From: a virus
Reading direction: 5' to 3' (one strand)
Virus record (IMG/VR): IMGVR_UViG_3300022864_000001
Location: 1-64,000 of that record
DNA: 64,000 nt
The notes beneath the pieces are model-generated. The model ran no database searches and was not told the origin of the DNA. It saw only the letters and a program-made list of their open reading frames with translations. Positions 37,168 through 44,721 of the stretch are shown here, one piece after another. A program made the translations under genes and the position numbers. Each line of letters opens with the position of its first letter. Position 1 is the first letter of the stretch.

Positions 37168-37901
37168 ATAAGTCTTTGTGTGCCGACCCAAAAACGCTGA
37201 CAAGTACAGACTTGGACGCCAACATTGAGCAGGCAGAGGCAAACGGCGATCTTGAGGCGTTGGCGCTATACGTCCCGCACAGGCTGGAACGCAACGGCCT
37301 GGTTAGCAGCGCTATCCTGTTGCTGATGGCAAGAGACCTACACTTTCTGTACACACATAACCTCTGGATGCAACACGGGTATGAAAGTTTCCCTGAGTGG
37401 GTGGCAGCAGAATTCACCCCCAAGCCCTACGGGAAGGATTACGGCACTGTTACGGCGCTCATTCGGGTGTGGCAATTCTGGCACGAGATGGCAGGGTGGT
37501 CTCTTGAAGAGATGTCTATCCCCGGCAAAGCCAAACTGGAACGAATGCTTGCCCTGGCCCAAAGTTCAACGAGGCGGGGTACACAACCCGTCGATGACGA
37601 TATACGCGAGGTGCTGTTAGACACAACCATTCCTCACCTGCGTGTCATGGATGCCTACAACGAACGTAAAGCAGTAAAAGCAGCACAGCAACAGTCTGTT
37701 GAGCCGCTGGTTGTGTCGCCCAACAGGCATGTAACATATTCTGCGGACAGTACAACGGGCGTGTTGAGCGCGTGGTTGCCGATCACTGGCCGCAACGGTA
37801 CAGCAGTGGGTGTGCAGTTGGGAGTGCTAGATTTCCGCTCTGAGAAAGCTAGCCCGTGGCTTCACGCCTTCCTGGCCAGGGCCAAGGCCAAAATCAGATA
37901 G
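37164..37901 (+). CDS. Helical phage protein (245 aa)
   Basis: ATG 37164 in an overlap with 37000. Helical N-terminal two-thirds (NIEQAEANGDLEALALYVPHRLE...), beta-rich end. Reads like a plasmid/phage regulatory or replication accessory protein, but no motif is diagnostic. Unknown. Confidence 0.75.
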   Translation: MNKSLCADPKTLTSTDLDANIEQAEANGDLEALALYVPHRLERNGLVSSAILLLMARDLHFLYTHNLWMQHGYESFPEWVAAEFTPKPYGKDYGTVTALIRVWQFWHEMAGWSLEEMSIPGKAKLERMLALAQSSTRRGTQPVDDDIREVLLDTTIPHLRVMDAYNERKAVKAAQQQSVEPLVVSPNRHVTYSADSTTGVLSAWLPITGRNGTAVGVQLGVLDFRSEKASPWLHAFLARAKAKIR

Positions 37902-37903
37902 GC

Positions 37904-38338
37904 ATGAAGAGACTTTGGCTTTTTGCGCTGGCCTGTCTTCTAACGACAGGTTGGCTTTACGAAGACGGGGATAGCGTAGCAACCGTCTCGTTGGGACAAG
38001 TAACAGTAACGTGCTACCAGGCCGTGCCGGAGCAGACCGATGGAGCGCCTCATATAACCGCAGACGGAACGGATTTGCGGGAGACGGACGAGAGAATATG
38101 TGCCCTTTCCCGCGACTTGCTATGGCGTTGGGGTGGCCCAGCCCAGTGGGGTGACTTGGTGTGGCTGTATATCCCCAGACATCCTGAACTGTCAGGCCCC
38201 TGGACTGTCCGGGACACGATGGCAGAAACAATTTTTAGGAACGGGGAAGAAGTGCCCCTGGTGCGGCACGTTGACCTACTGACGGACACGATAGGCCGTT
38301 GGTCTAGCTATGCGTTGCTAATAGGAGAAGAGCAATGA
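37904..38338 (+). CDS. Secreted 3D/double-psi-barrel-like protein (144 aa)
   Basis: ATG 37904. Signal peptide (KRLWLFALACLLTTGWL) then VTVTCYQAVPEQTDGAP...TADGTDL...CALSRDLL...GDLVWLYI...SGPWTVRDTM: the order of the 3D domain (lytic-transglycosylase-like barrel) with its conserved Asp residues. A cell-wall role is inferred. Confidence 0.65.
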   Translation: MKRLWLFALACLLTTGWLYEDGDSVATVSLGQVTVTCYQAVPEQTDGAPHITADGTDLRETDERICALSRDLLWRWGGPAQWGDLVWLYIPRHPELSGPWTVRDTMAETIFRNGEEVPLVRHVDLLTDTIGRWSSYALLIGEEQ

Positions 38339-38649
38339 CCAAACATTCACCGGGGCCGTGGCGGGCGAAGCGCATCCACCGGCACTCCAGCGACAGGGTT
38401 GTTTATGATGCCAAGGACAGCCTGGTGGCCCATATATGGATTGGCGATGATGACGAAGAGGGCCTAGCCAACCTGCGCCTGGTACTGAAAGCGACAGAAT
38501 TACTAGCGTTGGTGCAAAAGCTGCCAGGTTTTCGGTGTTACTACCCCAGCGATCAGTCCTGCCAGGATTGCCCAGAGGCAGTGTATTGTCCCCGCATGGT
38601 AGCACCCACATTACTCAAAGAGATTGACGGAGGCAAATCATGCGATTAG
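38335..38649 (+). CDS. Phage protein, HSPGPWRAKR family (104 aa)
   Basis: ATG 38335 overlaps the previous stop. HSPGPWRAKRIH start and ANLRLVLKATELLALVQ are typical of a common short phage family; ends with a CQDCPEAVYC cysteine cluster. Unknown. Confidence 0.8.
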   Translation: MTKHSPGPWRAKRIHRHSSDRVVYDAKDSLVAHIWIGDDDEEGLANLRLVLKATELLALVQKLPGFRCYYPSDQSCQDCPEAVYCPRMVAPTLLKEIDGGKSCD

Positions 38650-39137
38650 AAGGAGCCACGCGCGTTGGCGCAGAGCGAATAGATAAAGATGCCCGCGATA
38701 CCTATATTCGCCGTCAGGCTAGTCGGGACAAGTTATTGTTCAAGCCCACGCCTGAACAGAGATGGTGCTATCAATGCGGATGTCGTATCATGCCCGGTGA
38801 CGCATACAGACAACATGGCCCCATGCGGCGCGTTCCAGGGCAAGACGCAAAGTCGAATTACGTTTGTTGGCAGTGCCCATGGGCAGGGGCATTAGACGCA
38901 CAGGCCGTGTTAGATAGCCTTACGCCAGATGCAAGGCGGTTGGCGCAGTTGTGGGCTGCACACATTGACCAACGTCACGTAACCCTAACGCGCGCGTGGC
39001 ACATTACGTCTGCGCATTTTGATTTTCACTCTTGGTGGAGCAGCGTAGAGTTGCTGGTTTCTAGCAGCGTGCTACGCATTCCTGTGGGGGTTGATGGTTG
39101 TATGATGCCACCGGCATACGTTAGGGCACTAATCTAA
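38640..39137 (+). CDS. Zinc-finger phage protein (165 aa)
   Basis: ATG 38640. WCYQCGCRIMPGDAYRQHG...YVCWQCPW forms a treble-clef-like zinc site; helical remainder. Unknown. Last gene before the tRNA-like/hairpin locus. Confidence 0.75.
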   Translation: MRLEGATRVGAERIDKDARDTYIRRQASRDKLLFKPTPEQRWCYQCGCRIMPGDAYRQHGPMRRVPGQDAKSNYVCWQCPWAGALDAQAVLDSLTPDARRLAQLWAAHIDQRHVTLTRAWHITSAHFDFHSWWSSVELLVSSSVLRIPVGVDGCMMPPAYVRALI

Positions 39138-39138
39138 G

Positions 39139-39155
39139 AGTCTTTGTACAAAGAC
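39139..39155. promoter_or_regulatory. AGTCTTTGTACAAAGAC palindrome, copy 11
   Basis: Just after the stop at 39137 and 50 bases before the first hairpin of the tRNA-like locus. No -35/-10 recognised here. Confidence 0.55.
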
Positions 39156-39202
39156 CCGGGAGAAGACAGTGACGATGTAGAAGCATATGTAGTTGTTAAT
39201 GT

Positions 39203-39251
39203 GGGCAAAAGGGGTTCCTTAACATCCTTCTTAGATATATACCCCTCGCCC
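39203..39251 (+). ncRNA. Hairpin motif 1 upstream of the tRNA-like sequence
   Basis: GGGC-AAA-AGGGGT (39203-39212) pairs with ACCCCT-C-GCCC (39241-39251): a helix with a three-A bulge opposite one C, closing a loop that starts TTCCTTAA. The same design recurs at 39368. Confidence 0.65.
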
Positions 39252-39255
39252 GCCT

Positions 39256-39364
39256 GGGGAAGTAGCTCAATGGTAGAGCACCGGATCTGGACAATACTCT
39301 CCGCTGATGGCACAAAGAGTTCCTTATAAGTTCGGTGACGCGGGTTCAATTCCCGCCTTCCCCA
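39256..39364 (+). tRNA. tRNA-like sequence with 45-nt anticodon loop
   Basis: Acceptor GGGGAAG (39256-39262)/CTTCCCC (39357-39363), D arm GCTC-AATGGTA-GAGC, T arm GCGGG-TTCAATT-CCCGC: textbook tRNA. Anticodon stem CCGGA (39281-39285)/TTCGG (39331-39335) closes 45 nt instead of 7. Within the loop ACTCT pairs with AGAGT, carrying the GGCACAAAGAGTTCCTTA motif shared with the flanking hairpins. No CCA. Anticodon not assignable with confidence. Split tRNA, intron-bearing tRNA or tRNA mimic. Confidence 0.7.
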
Positions 39365-39367
39365 CTA

Positions 39368-39418
39368 GGGGCAAAAGAGGTTCCTTAAACAACTTTGTGT
39401 TTACCTACCTCTCGCCCC
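39368..39418 (+). ncRNA. Hairpin motif 3 downstream of the tRNA-like sequence
   Basis: GGGGC-AAA-AGAGGT (39368-39381) pairs with ACCTCT-C-GCCCC (39407-39418). Versus motif 1 a G-C pair became A-T with compensation on the other strand; loop again starts TTCCTTAA. Lies 30 bases before the start of the 625-residue protein. Confidence 0.65.
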
Positions 39419-39447
39419 TTTCAATAGGAAGTTACGAAGGAGATAAG

Positions 39448-41322
39448 ATGCATGCAGCAAGTTTGAGATTATTCAATGCCATTCAAGTGCGAAAGCGGGA
39501 GCCACTAGCCGTCCCACGGGGCGTCCTTGAGAGGACTATCAAGAACGGCTACATCCTTGATCCTGCAATCGAACCAAGCCCCGACCTGCTAAATACTATT
39601 GAGGGCATTGTGGGCATCTCTGGGGAGAAGGCCAGCGCTACCTTCCACAAATCTTGGGCAGTGGTGAGAGACAGCCCAATAGAGGTGCTTGTTTTGCAAC
39701 AGATATTCCATTACATCACAACCTATGGGTTTGAGGCACTGGGGGTGTACAGTGAAGATACCGTCTATATCCCCCGTGAGGCGCTGGAGCTCCCGGACAT
39801 TCAAGAAAACATCCCCCTCATTGTCATCAAGGCAATGACCGCCGGAGAGTTGTTGGATGTCACCGTTGGCCTGGGCTCGTCTGGCGTTGCCCTGATGCAA
39901 GAGACACTGGACGACATCATGGCCATCATTGAGGCTAACGAATACGACCCCGCTTTCATCGCCAAGATTACCAACCGCGAATTGAAGACCCTGCTCCTTG
40001 ACTTCTACCATGTCGTACCAGATGAACCAGTAGAGTACCTGCGCTGGCTGATCAGTAAGTTGACCGGGGAATCTCTACTGATTAAGAATGACTACCTCAT
40101 TAGCAAGATCAAGGATGCCAACGGAAAGTTCCTTGATCTATTGCTGGAGGACGCGCCTGACGACCTAGCCTCAATCTTCCTGCGCTACAAGCCGCTGTTC
40201 CTGGCGTTGAAGTCAATTTCCAAGGCTAAGCGCGGCTTTTTCAATCGCCTGCGGAAAGATGCGCGAAAGATGCACAAGCCACTGACGCCAGACTACCTGA
40301 ACAGCATCACGGCCCAAATCAAGCGCGGGGAATTGGATTTGACTACCCTGAAGCGCAGGTTAGAGACCGCAATTGTCTGGCGCAAGGCCCGCCTAGCCTG
40401 CGCCCTGCAATTCCGCCTCAATGCTGGCAATTCCACCATCTACCGTGTGCGTAACGGGCGTGGGTGGGCAACGGACTTTGAGTGGCCCGCTGACAAGGCA
40501 GAAACCGTCCAAGCTGTACTGGCCTTGGTCTTGGCCTCCATTGCCAATGACATTCGCCTGAACGTGGAGGGAAAGACCATCTACATTCCTGCTGATGTGG
40601 GCTATGCCCTCCCCGCTACAGAGAAGCAGTTCACTGGGCATTTCCCCAACGGGAGTTACGTTGCTGTTCCAGAGGATATGATTGTTGGTGTCCACTGGAC
40701 GAACACTGAGAACCGAGTAGACTTGGACTTATCAGTAATCAGCGCGTCGGGCAAGGTTGGTTGGGACAGTTCCTACCGAACTAGTTCCAGGGACGTGTTG
40801 TTCTCCGGGGACTTGACTGACGCGCCCAAGCCCAACGGTGCTTCTGAGCTATTCTACCTTCAGGCGGGGCAAACTCAAGCCAATGTTGTGATGTTGAATT
40901 ACTACAACTTCAGTGGCGGCGACCAGGTAGAAGCCAAGGTTCTGGTAGCGCATGATAAGCCAGATGTCTTTGACAAGAACTATGTAGTGGACGCAAGCAA
41001 CATTATTGCATCTGCCAACGTTAACATCGCGCAGAAGCAAAGCGTTCTGGGCCTAATCATCTGTGTCAACGCCAAGAACCGCTTTTACTTCGCCAACGCG
41101 AGCATCGGCAACTCCATCACATCTAGCAGCGGAGAACAGTCTGGACACGCACGGTCATTCCTAGTAGACAGCTTGGTGAACTCTGTGGGCCTTGGGGCAA
41201 TCTTGACAGCGGCTGGCGCGCACGTCGTTAATGAGAAACCTGGCGGAGAGTATTTGAACCTTGCCCCAGAGGCGCTGGATAAGACAACAATTCTAAATCT
41301 GCTTGGGGGGGGCAATGAGTGA
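39448..41322 (+). CDS. Large protein with TerD-like C-terminal region next to the tRNA-like RNA (624 aa)
   Basis: ATG 39448 is set by GAAGGAGAT (39436-39443). Residues 1-310 are helical, perhaps repeats (KSWAVVRDSPIEVLVLQQIF; LRWLISKLTGESLLIKN). A basic stretch (LRKDARKMHK) and WRKARLACALQFRLN...YRVRNGRG follow. Residues 415-560 (NRVDLDLSV...SYR...LFSGDLTDAP) resemble the TerD beta-sandwich. No nuclease or ATPase motif. Position next to the hairpin/tRNA-like RNA suggests an RNP, by analogy with Ro and Y RNAs; unproven. Confidence 0.6.
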   Translation: MHAASLRLFNAIQVRKREPLAVPRGVLERTIKNGYILDPAIEPSPDLLNTIEGIVGISGEKASATFHKSWAVVRDSPIEVLVLQQIFHYITTYGFEALGVYSEDTVYIPREALELPDIQENIPLIVIKAMTAGELLDVTVGLGSSGVALMQETLDDIMAIIEANEYDPAFIAKITNRELKTLLLDFYHVVPDEPVEYLRWLISKLTGESLLIKNDYLISKIKDANGKFLDLLLEDAPDDLASIFLRYKPLFLALKSISKAKRGFFNRLRKDARKMHKPLTPDYLNSITAQIKRGELDLTTLKRRLETAIVWRKARLACALQFRLNAGNSTIYRVRNGRGWATDFEWPADKAETVQAVLALVLASIANDIRLNVEGKTIYIPADVGYALPATEKQFTGHFPNGSYVAVPEDMIVGVHWTNTENRVDLDLSVISASGKVGWDSSYRTSSRDVLFSGDLTDAPKPNGASELFYLQAGQTQANVVMLNYYNFSGGDQVEAKVLVAHDKPDVFDKNYVVDASNIIASANVNIAQKQSVLGLIICVNAKNRFYFANASIGNSITSSSGEQSGHARSFLVDSLVNSVGLGAILTAAGAHVVNEKPGGEYLNLAPEALDKTTILNLLGGGNE

Positions 41323-41560
41323 ATCTACTCCCTATCTAGGCCAAAAGGTTGTCTTGAACACATTGTTGTGCGAGGGTGATTTCCTGGGCGAGATAGTTGA
41401 AGTGCGCCCCGAACTCTTGCCCTACCCCCGTATGTGTGTTGTTAGGCTAGAATGCCAAGAAGCTCCTGTTTCTGGCGTGTTGTATTATGCTGAACGGCCA
41501 GAAGAGGTTTTAAATGTGTTGTGGCAAGTGTGTTGGCCTAGAAGCGAGAAGGGAGAGTAA
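41315..41560 (+). CDS. Small beta-rich phage protein (81 aa)
   Basis: ATG 41315 overlaps the large gene; GGGGGGG-type RBS. LGQKVVLNTLLCEGDFLGEIVEV. Unknown. Confidence 0.7.
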   Translation: MSESTPYLGQKVVLNTLLCEGDFLGEIVEVRPELLPYPRMCVVRLECQEAPVSGVLYYAERPEEVLNVLWQVCWPRSEKGE

Positions 41561-41561
41561 A

Positions 41562-41840
41562 ATGGACGAACGCGTGTGTGAGATATGGTTGCGAAACGAT
41601 GGACGTAATGAGCGCGTAGCCTCTTTGGCATATTGCCCTGGGGGCCCTCCAGAAATAGAGGTGTCGTTTAATCTGCGGACGTGGCGCCACCTAATGCTAT
41701 TGCTGGTGCTAGGTGCGCGATATGTTCTGAGCTGCAAGACCCGATTTGTCCTGCGAGACGAGCTGGTTATAGGCCGCGAGCAGGCTGGGCGGATTGCTGT
41801 ATTCCTAGGCAATTTCTTGGCGGATACACTAGTAGAGTAA
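41562..41840 (+). CDS. Phage protein (92 aa)
   Basis: ATG 41562, GGGAGAGT upstream. Amphipathic central helix (TWRHLMLLLVLGARYVL). Unknown. Confidence 0.7.
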   Translation: MDERVCEIWLRNDGRNERVASLAYCPGGPPEIEVSFNLRTWRHLMLLLVLGARYVLSCKTRFVLRDELVIGREQAGRIAVFLGNFLADTLVE

Positions 41841-41858
41841 AGTCTTTGTACAAAGACT
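41841..41858. promoter_or_regulatory. AGTCTTTGTACAAAGACT palindrome, copy 12
   Basis: Perfect 18-base palindrome immediately after the stop codon at 41840; AAGGAGAAG (RBS of 41877) follows. Confidence 0.6.
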
Positions 41859-41876
41859 TACAAGGAGAAGAATAAC

Positions 41877-42125
41877 ATGAGGCCGAAATGTTGGTATCAC
41901 ACACTTCCCGGCGTCATTGCAGCCATGGGTTGGATGAGCATTTTCGTTTATGCTATGCTACGCGCCTTGTCGGGCCATTGGTGGATGATAGTGGCGACAC
42001 TTACCATTACACTATTGGCAGGCGCTTTCAACACGGCCATAGCAATGCAGGCCCAACAGAAGAAGGGGGCTGTCAAGAAGAGGCCGTCGGTTGTCCCATT
42101 GCTACGGCGGCCAGGGACACATTAG
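41877..42125 (+). CDS. Two-TM membrane protein (82 aa)
   Basis: ATG 41877. TM helices at about 12-30 and 36-57, basic tail (QQKKGAVKKRPS). Last gene of the rightward block; converges on the leftward block. Unknown. Confidence 0.7.
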   Translation: MRPKCWYHTLPGVIAAMGWMSIFVYAMLRALSGHWWMIVATLTITLLAGAFNTAIAMQAQQKKGAVKKRPSVVPLLRRPGTH

Positions 42126-42154
42126 CATAAAGTGTAAAGTTTGCCCGCGTACAT

Positions 42155-42421
42155 TTAATCTTGGCCTTGTGATACGTCGCGCACAAGCCAAAAGACGCGA
42201 CGCTCTCGCCCCTTTACGTATCTCAGGTCAGTAGCCAATTTCCCCTGCTTGACACCCTCGTTCAATCGCGTACGCCCAACAGACGGGGATAGCCTCTCGC
42301 CCGTCTTCTCCTCAACCCGATCCAGCCACTGGTCAATAGTATAGCTGTTGGGCGGGGCTATGCGGGGCGAGTTTAGCGCTATGATTTGGTCGAGTTCGTC
42401 TGTCCAAGCGTCTGGGTTCAT
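42155..42421 (-). CDS. Small basic phage protein (88 aa)
   Basis: First gene met on the leftward strand from this side. TIDQWLDRVEEKTGERLSPSVGRTRLNEGVKQGKLATD reads like a winged-helix DNA-binding segment. Overlaps the phosphoesterase by four bases. Unknown. Confidence 0.65.
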   Translation of the reverse strand: MNPDAWTDELDQIIALNSPRIAPPNSYTIDQWLDRVEEKTGERLSPSVGRTRLNEGVKQGKLATDLRYVKGRERRVFWLVRDVSQGQD

Positions 42422-43293
42422 CCTCTATTCCCTCCAATTACTTCATGCCTGCGCAGGTCGTAGCGCTTGATTAGGGGTTCGACGCGTGCTATCTTCCCGT
42501 CCAGAATCTCTATAACCCACATCCCGACTACCAAATCGGAGGGGCTTTGCGCTACTTTACGCGCATGGCTACTGAGGCCACACATAGGCGGGAGAAGAAG
42601 CAACCAGGACGAGTGCATAACTTCTAGAAAGTAAATGGCCCTGAATTCGGGCGGAATAAATATGTGCCTATGCGCTCGCAGGAAGACTTTAGGAGGCGTC
42701 TTGCCACTATGGAGCAATTTGAGCATCGTGTCGCGCAGGTAAATGTTTCCGACATTCCCCTCCAGCCACTTCCTTTTGCCCGCTGAGGGCCCGTGGTGTG
42801 CGGCGTCGAAGGTGGCCCCGCCGATAGTCAGCACCGAGTGTGGGGTTGTTTTGATGTCACAGTCAGGGAATTCCAGCCGTAGCCTTTCAGCCACCAGTTT
42901 CTCAGTCCCCCCCCCCAGTGTGTGAACCCCCGTGCCAAGTACAAGCCGCATGGCCTCAACGTTGGAGATGGTAGTAAGCCAGGGGCGCAGGTTGGCCGTA
43001 GCGAGGCGGATTTGGTCGACGATGTCTACACACATAAGTTCGTCGACGTATTTGTTCCCGTGCGTTAAATCCCCGGCGTGAGACACTACTACTGGGTCAT
43101 CCTTGGCGAACCCCCGAACCCAGTCTATGCTCTGCGCGTAGAAGTCATATAAGCTGTGCTGGAATTTCGTCAGTGACGGCCCTCGCACACCAGGGCCATT
43201 AGGGTCGTCATCGCCAAGCACAGCTGACGGATTAGCCAAACACAGCCTGTGACCAGCATGGCTGTCAGCTAGGGCAACGTGAATGGTACGCAT
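42418..43293 (-). CDS. Calcineurin-like metallophosphoesterase (291 aa)
   Basis: ATG at 43293 follows AAGGAG. Binuclear metal motifs in order: ALADSHAGH (D-x-H), SHAGDLTHGN (GD), a later AAHHGPS, and RAHRHIF (the final GHxH-like motif, here AHRH). Phage members act as nucleases or 2',3'-cyclic phosphodiesterases; which one is not decided here. Has its own promoter (43346-43374). Confidence 0.85.
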   Translation of the reverse strand: MRTIHVALADSHAGHRLCLANPSAVLGDDDPNGPGVRGPSLTKFQHSLYDFYAQSIDWVRGFAKDDPVVVSHAGDLTHGNKYVDELMCVDIVDQIRLATANLRPWLTTISNVEAMRLVLGTGVHTLGGGTEKLVAERLRLEFPDCDIKTTPHSVLTIGGATFDAAHHGPSAGKRKWLEGNVGNIYLRDTMLKLLHSGKTPPKVFLRAHRHIFIPPEFRAIYFLEVMHSSWLLLLPPMCGLSSHARKVAQSPSDLVVGMWVIEILDGKIARVEPLIKRYDLRRHEVIGGNRG

Positions 43294-43345
43294 GGAATCT
43301 CCTTGTTGGCTAGACATTCATAGGGCAACGCGGTTTTACATTGCT

Positions 43346-43374
43346 ATTATAGCACACGCGGGGAATCTTGTCAA
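43346..43374 (-). promoter_or_regulatory. Leftward sigma-70 promoter, extended -10
   Basis: On the reverse strand TTGACA (43374-43369), 17-base spacer ending TGTGC, TATAAT (43351-43346). Drives the phosphoesterase gene separately from the late operon. Confidence 0.9.
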
Positions 43375-43415
43375 ATGCGGGAGGGCACAAGGTGTAGTGT
43401 TCCCGCGAGGCCACT

Positions 43416-43601
43416 CTACTGTCTGTAGAACGCGTAGTACCAGAACACAGAAAACGTACAGGGGATCAGGCCGAATGTCGTAATGATAACCGGCATGGGC
43501 CAATCTCGCGCTAATCCCGCGTAAGTTAGGGCAGAGAACGCTGCCGCCAGCAGCCAGCACACCCCTGCCCGCCTCCTCCGTTGCCTATGTGGCATCAACA
43601 T
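43416..43601 (-). CDS. Two-TM small protein (61 aa), lysis candidate
   Basis: Start at 43601 with GGGG upstream. Very basic N-terminus (MPHRQRRRRAG) and two TM helices (about 12-28, 35-55). Holin-like in layout and located among late genes, but not proven. Confidence 0.6.
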   Translation of the reverse strand: MLMPHRQRRRRAGVCWLLAAAFSALTYAGLARDWPMPVIITTFGLIPCTFSVFWYYAFYRQ

Positions 43602-43645
43602 GTTTTACCCCTGGGCTACGCCCTTGATGGCCGCGCTCAATTCCT

Positions 43646-44362
43646 CTACGCGCCCATCCCGCCGCCGTTGAGTAGCTTGATGAGCTTCTTTTCGACCCCG
43701 CCAATCCTTTCCGCTTGCTCCCCTTGCTCGCTCAGCATCCGGTCCATCCGATGTCCCATGCTGCTCATCTGCCGGCCCAGGTCGTCGAACCTGTCCATCA
43801 TGCGGCTCTCGCTATGTGCCACAGTGACGTCCGTGCCTGGATAGAATGCCGGTATCTGGAGCGAGTCCGTCAGCGTCTCCATCTGCTCCTGAGCGATTTG
43901 GTGGGCCCCGCGCAGGTCTGCGCCGTTAGAGAAGGCACGGACAAACTCGACATCGTAGATAGCTGCACCGTCATCGTCGACAGCGGTAGGCATAGCGATG
44001 ACGGAAAAGCCTGCCCTATTGATCTCCTCTGCCAAGCTGGTTTGCGTGCGCCTGCCGTGTCTGGCGCTGTTGCAGGATGACAGCAACACCACCTTTGGGT
44101 TGGCGGCAGAGATATACCGCGCCAGCCAGTGCGATGTTAAGCATCCATCGGCCACAAAAAACTTGCCCGGTTCACCATGCCCAGCGAACAGGAGTACGTC
44201 GCGGCCCTGCTTCAGCCTGGTCTGCACCCTGCTTCGGGTCACGTTCTTACCCACGAGGACATCCAGCGTGACGCCAGGCATGTCCCCAATTTGGTCAATC
44301 TCGTCCCACGTATTGAGTTTCGGCAAACCCTCAACTTCCGGGGCAATAAAGAGAACTTTCAT
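43646..44362 (-). CDS. CHAT (caspase-like) peptidase with C-terminal coiled coil
   Basis: ATG 44362, GAGG upstream. Residues 1-160 fit the CHAT/caspase fold: LLFAGHGEPG gives catalytic His62 and VVLLSSCNSA gives catalytic Cys97, followed by LAEEINRAGFSVIAM. Residues 195-239 form a coiled coil with methionine-rich heptads (RMMDRFDDLGRQMSSMGHRM). No adjoining partner of known CHAT systems. Late-block position suggests maturation, lysis or host-targeting roles. Confidence 0.8.
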   Translation of the reverse strand: MKVLFIAPEVEGLPKLNTWDEIDQIGDMPGVTLDVLVGKNVTRSRVQTRLKQGRDVLLFAGHGEPGKFFVADGCLTSHWLARYISAANPKVVLLSSCNSARHGRRTQTSLAEEINRAGFSVIAMPTAVDDDGAAIYDVEFVRAFSNGADLRGAHQIAQEQMETLTDSLQIPAFYPGTDVTVAHSESRMMDRFDDLGRQMSSMGHRMDRMLSEQGEQAERIGGVEKKLIKLLNGGGMGA

Positions 44363-44376
44363 GTTGTTGTGCCTCA

Positions 44377-44721
44377 CTACTCAATCGGTGGTGCAGCGCC
44401 CAGATACTCGGTACTGCACCAGCCACCGTTATCATCCCAAACCACGAATGACCAACCGTCATCGCGGTCGCACCACACCTCTACCACTTGCCCAGAGGCA
44501 ATAGAATGAGTGATCTTTACCTCTGGGCTTAGGCTTGGGAACTCGCGCACGTTCAGCGCGTCAGCCATTACAGTACGTATAGCTAATGGTATCTCCACGT
44601 CTACCAGAACATCAATGGCAGTCTCTTGTGCCTCGGCAAACGTTACCTCCGGCTTGTGCGAACACAACAGCGCAGCGAAATGGAGAACTTGATCGTTCAC
44701 CTGAGCAACTTTAGCAGCCAC
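44377..44721 (-). CDS. Late protein with SH3-like end (114 aa)
   Basis: Helical N-terminal half, then GQVVEVWCDRDDGWSFVVW...GWCSTEYLG, resembling a bacterial SH3 domain. Its stop lies just before the CHAT gene; overlaps the upstream gene. Wall-binding or structural role possible. Confidence 0.65.
   Translation of the reverse strand: MAAKVAQVNDQVLHFAALLCSHKPEVTFAEAQETAIDVLVDVEIPLAIRTVMADALNVREFPSLSPEVKITHSIASGQVVEVWCDRDDGWSFVVWDDNGGWCSTEYLGAAPPIE

Noticed and set aside
39144-39329. Small ORF across the tRNA-like locus, and the upstream extension of the gene at 39448 back to 39307
   Set aside because: The frame passes through the T arm and hairpins; the strong RBS at 39436 sets the start at 39448.
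272-41858. The AGTCTTTG..CAAAGACT copies as a CRISPR array
   Set aside because: Copies are kilobases apart, with no uniform spacers and no cas genes.
42126-42154. Bidirectional terminator between the convergent blocks
   Set aside because: Only 29 bases, with no GC-rich hairpin or T-run recognised.
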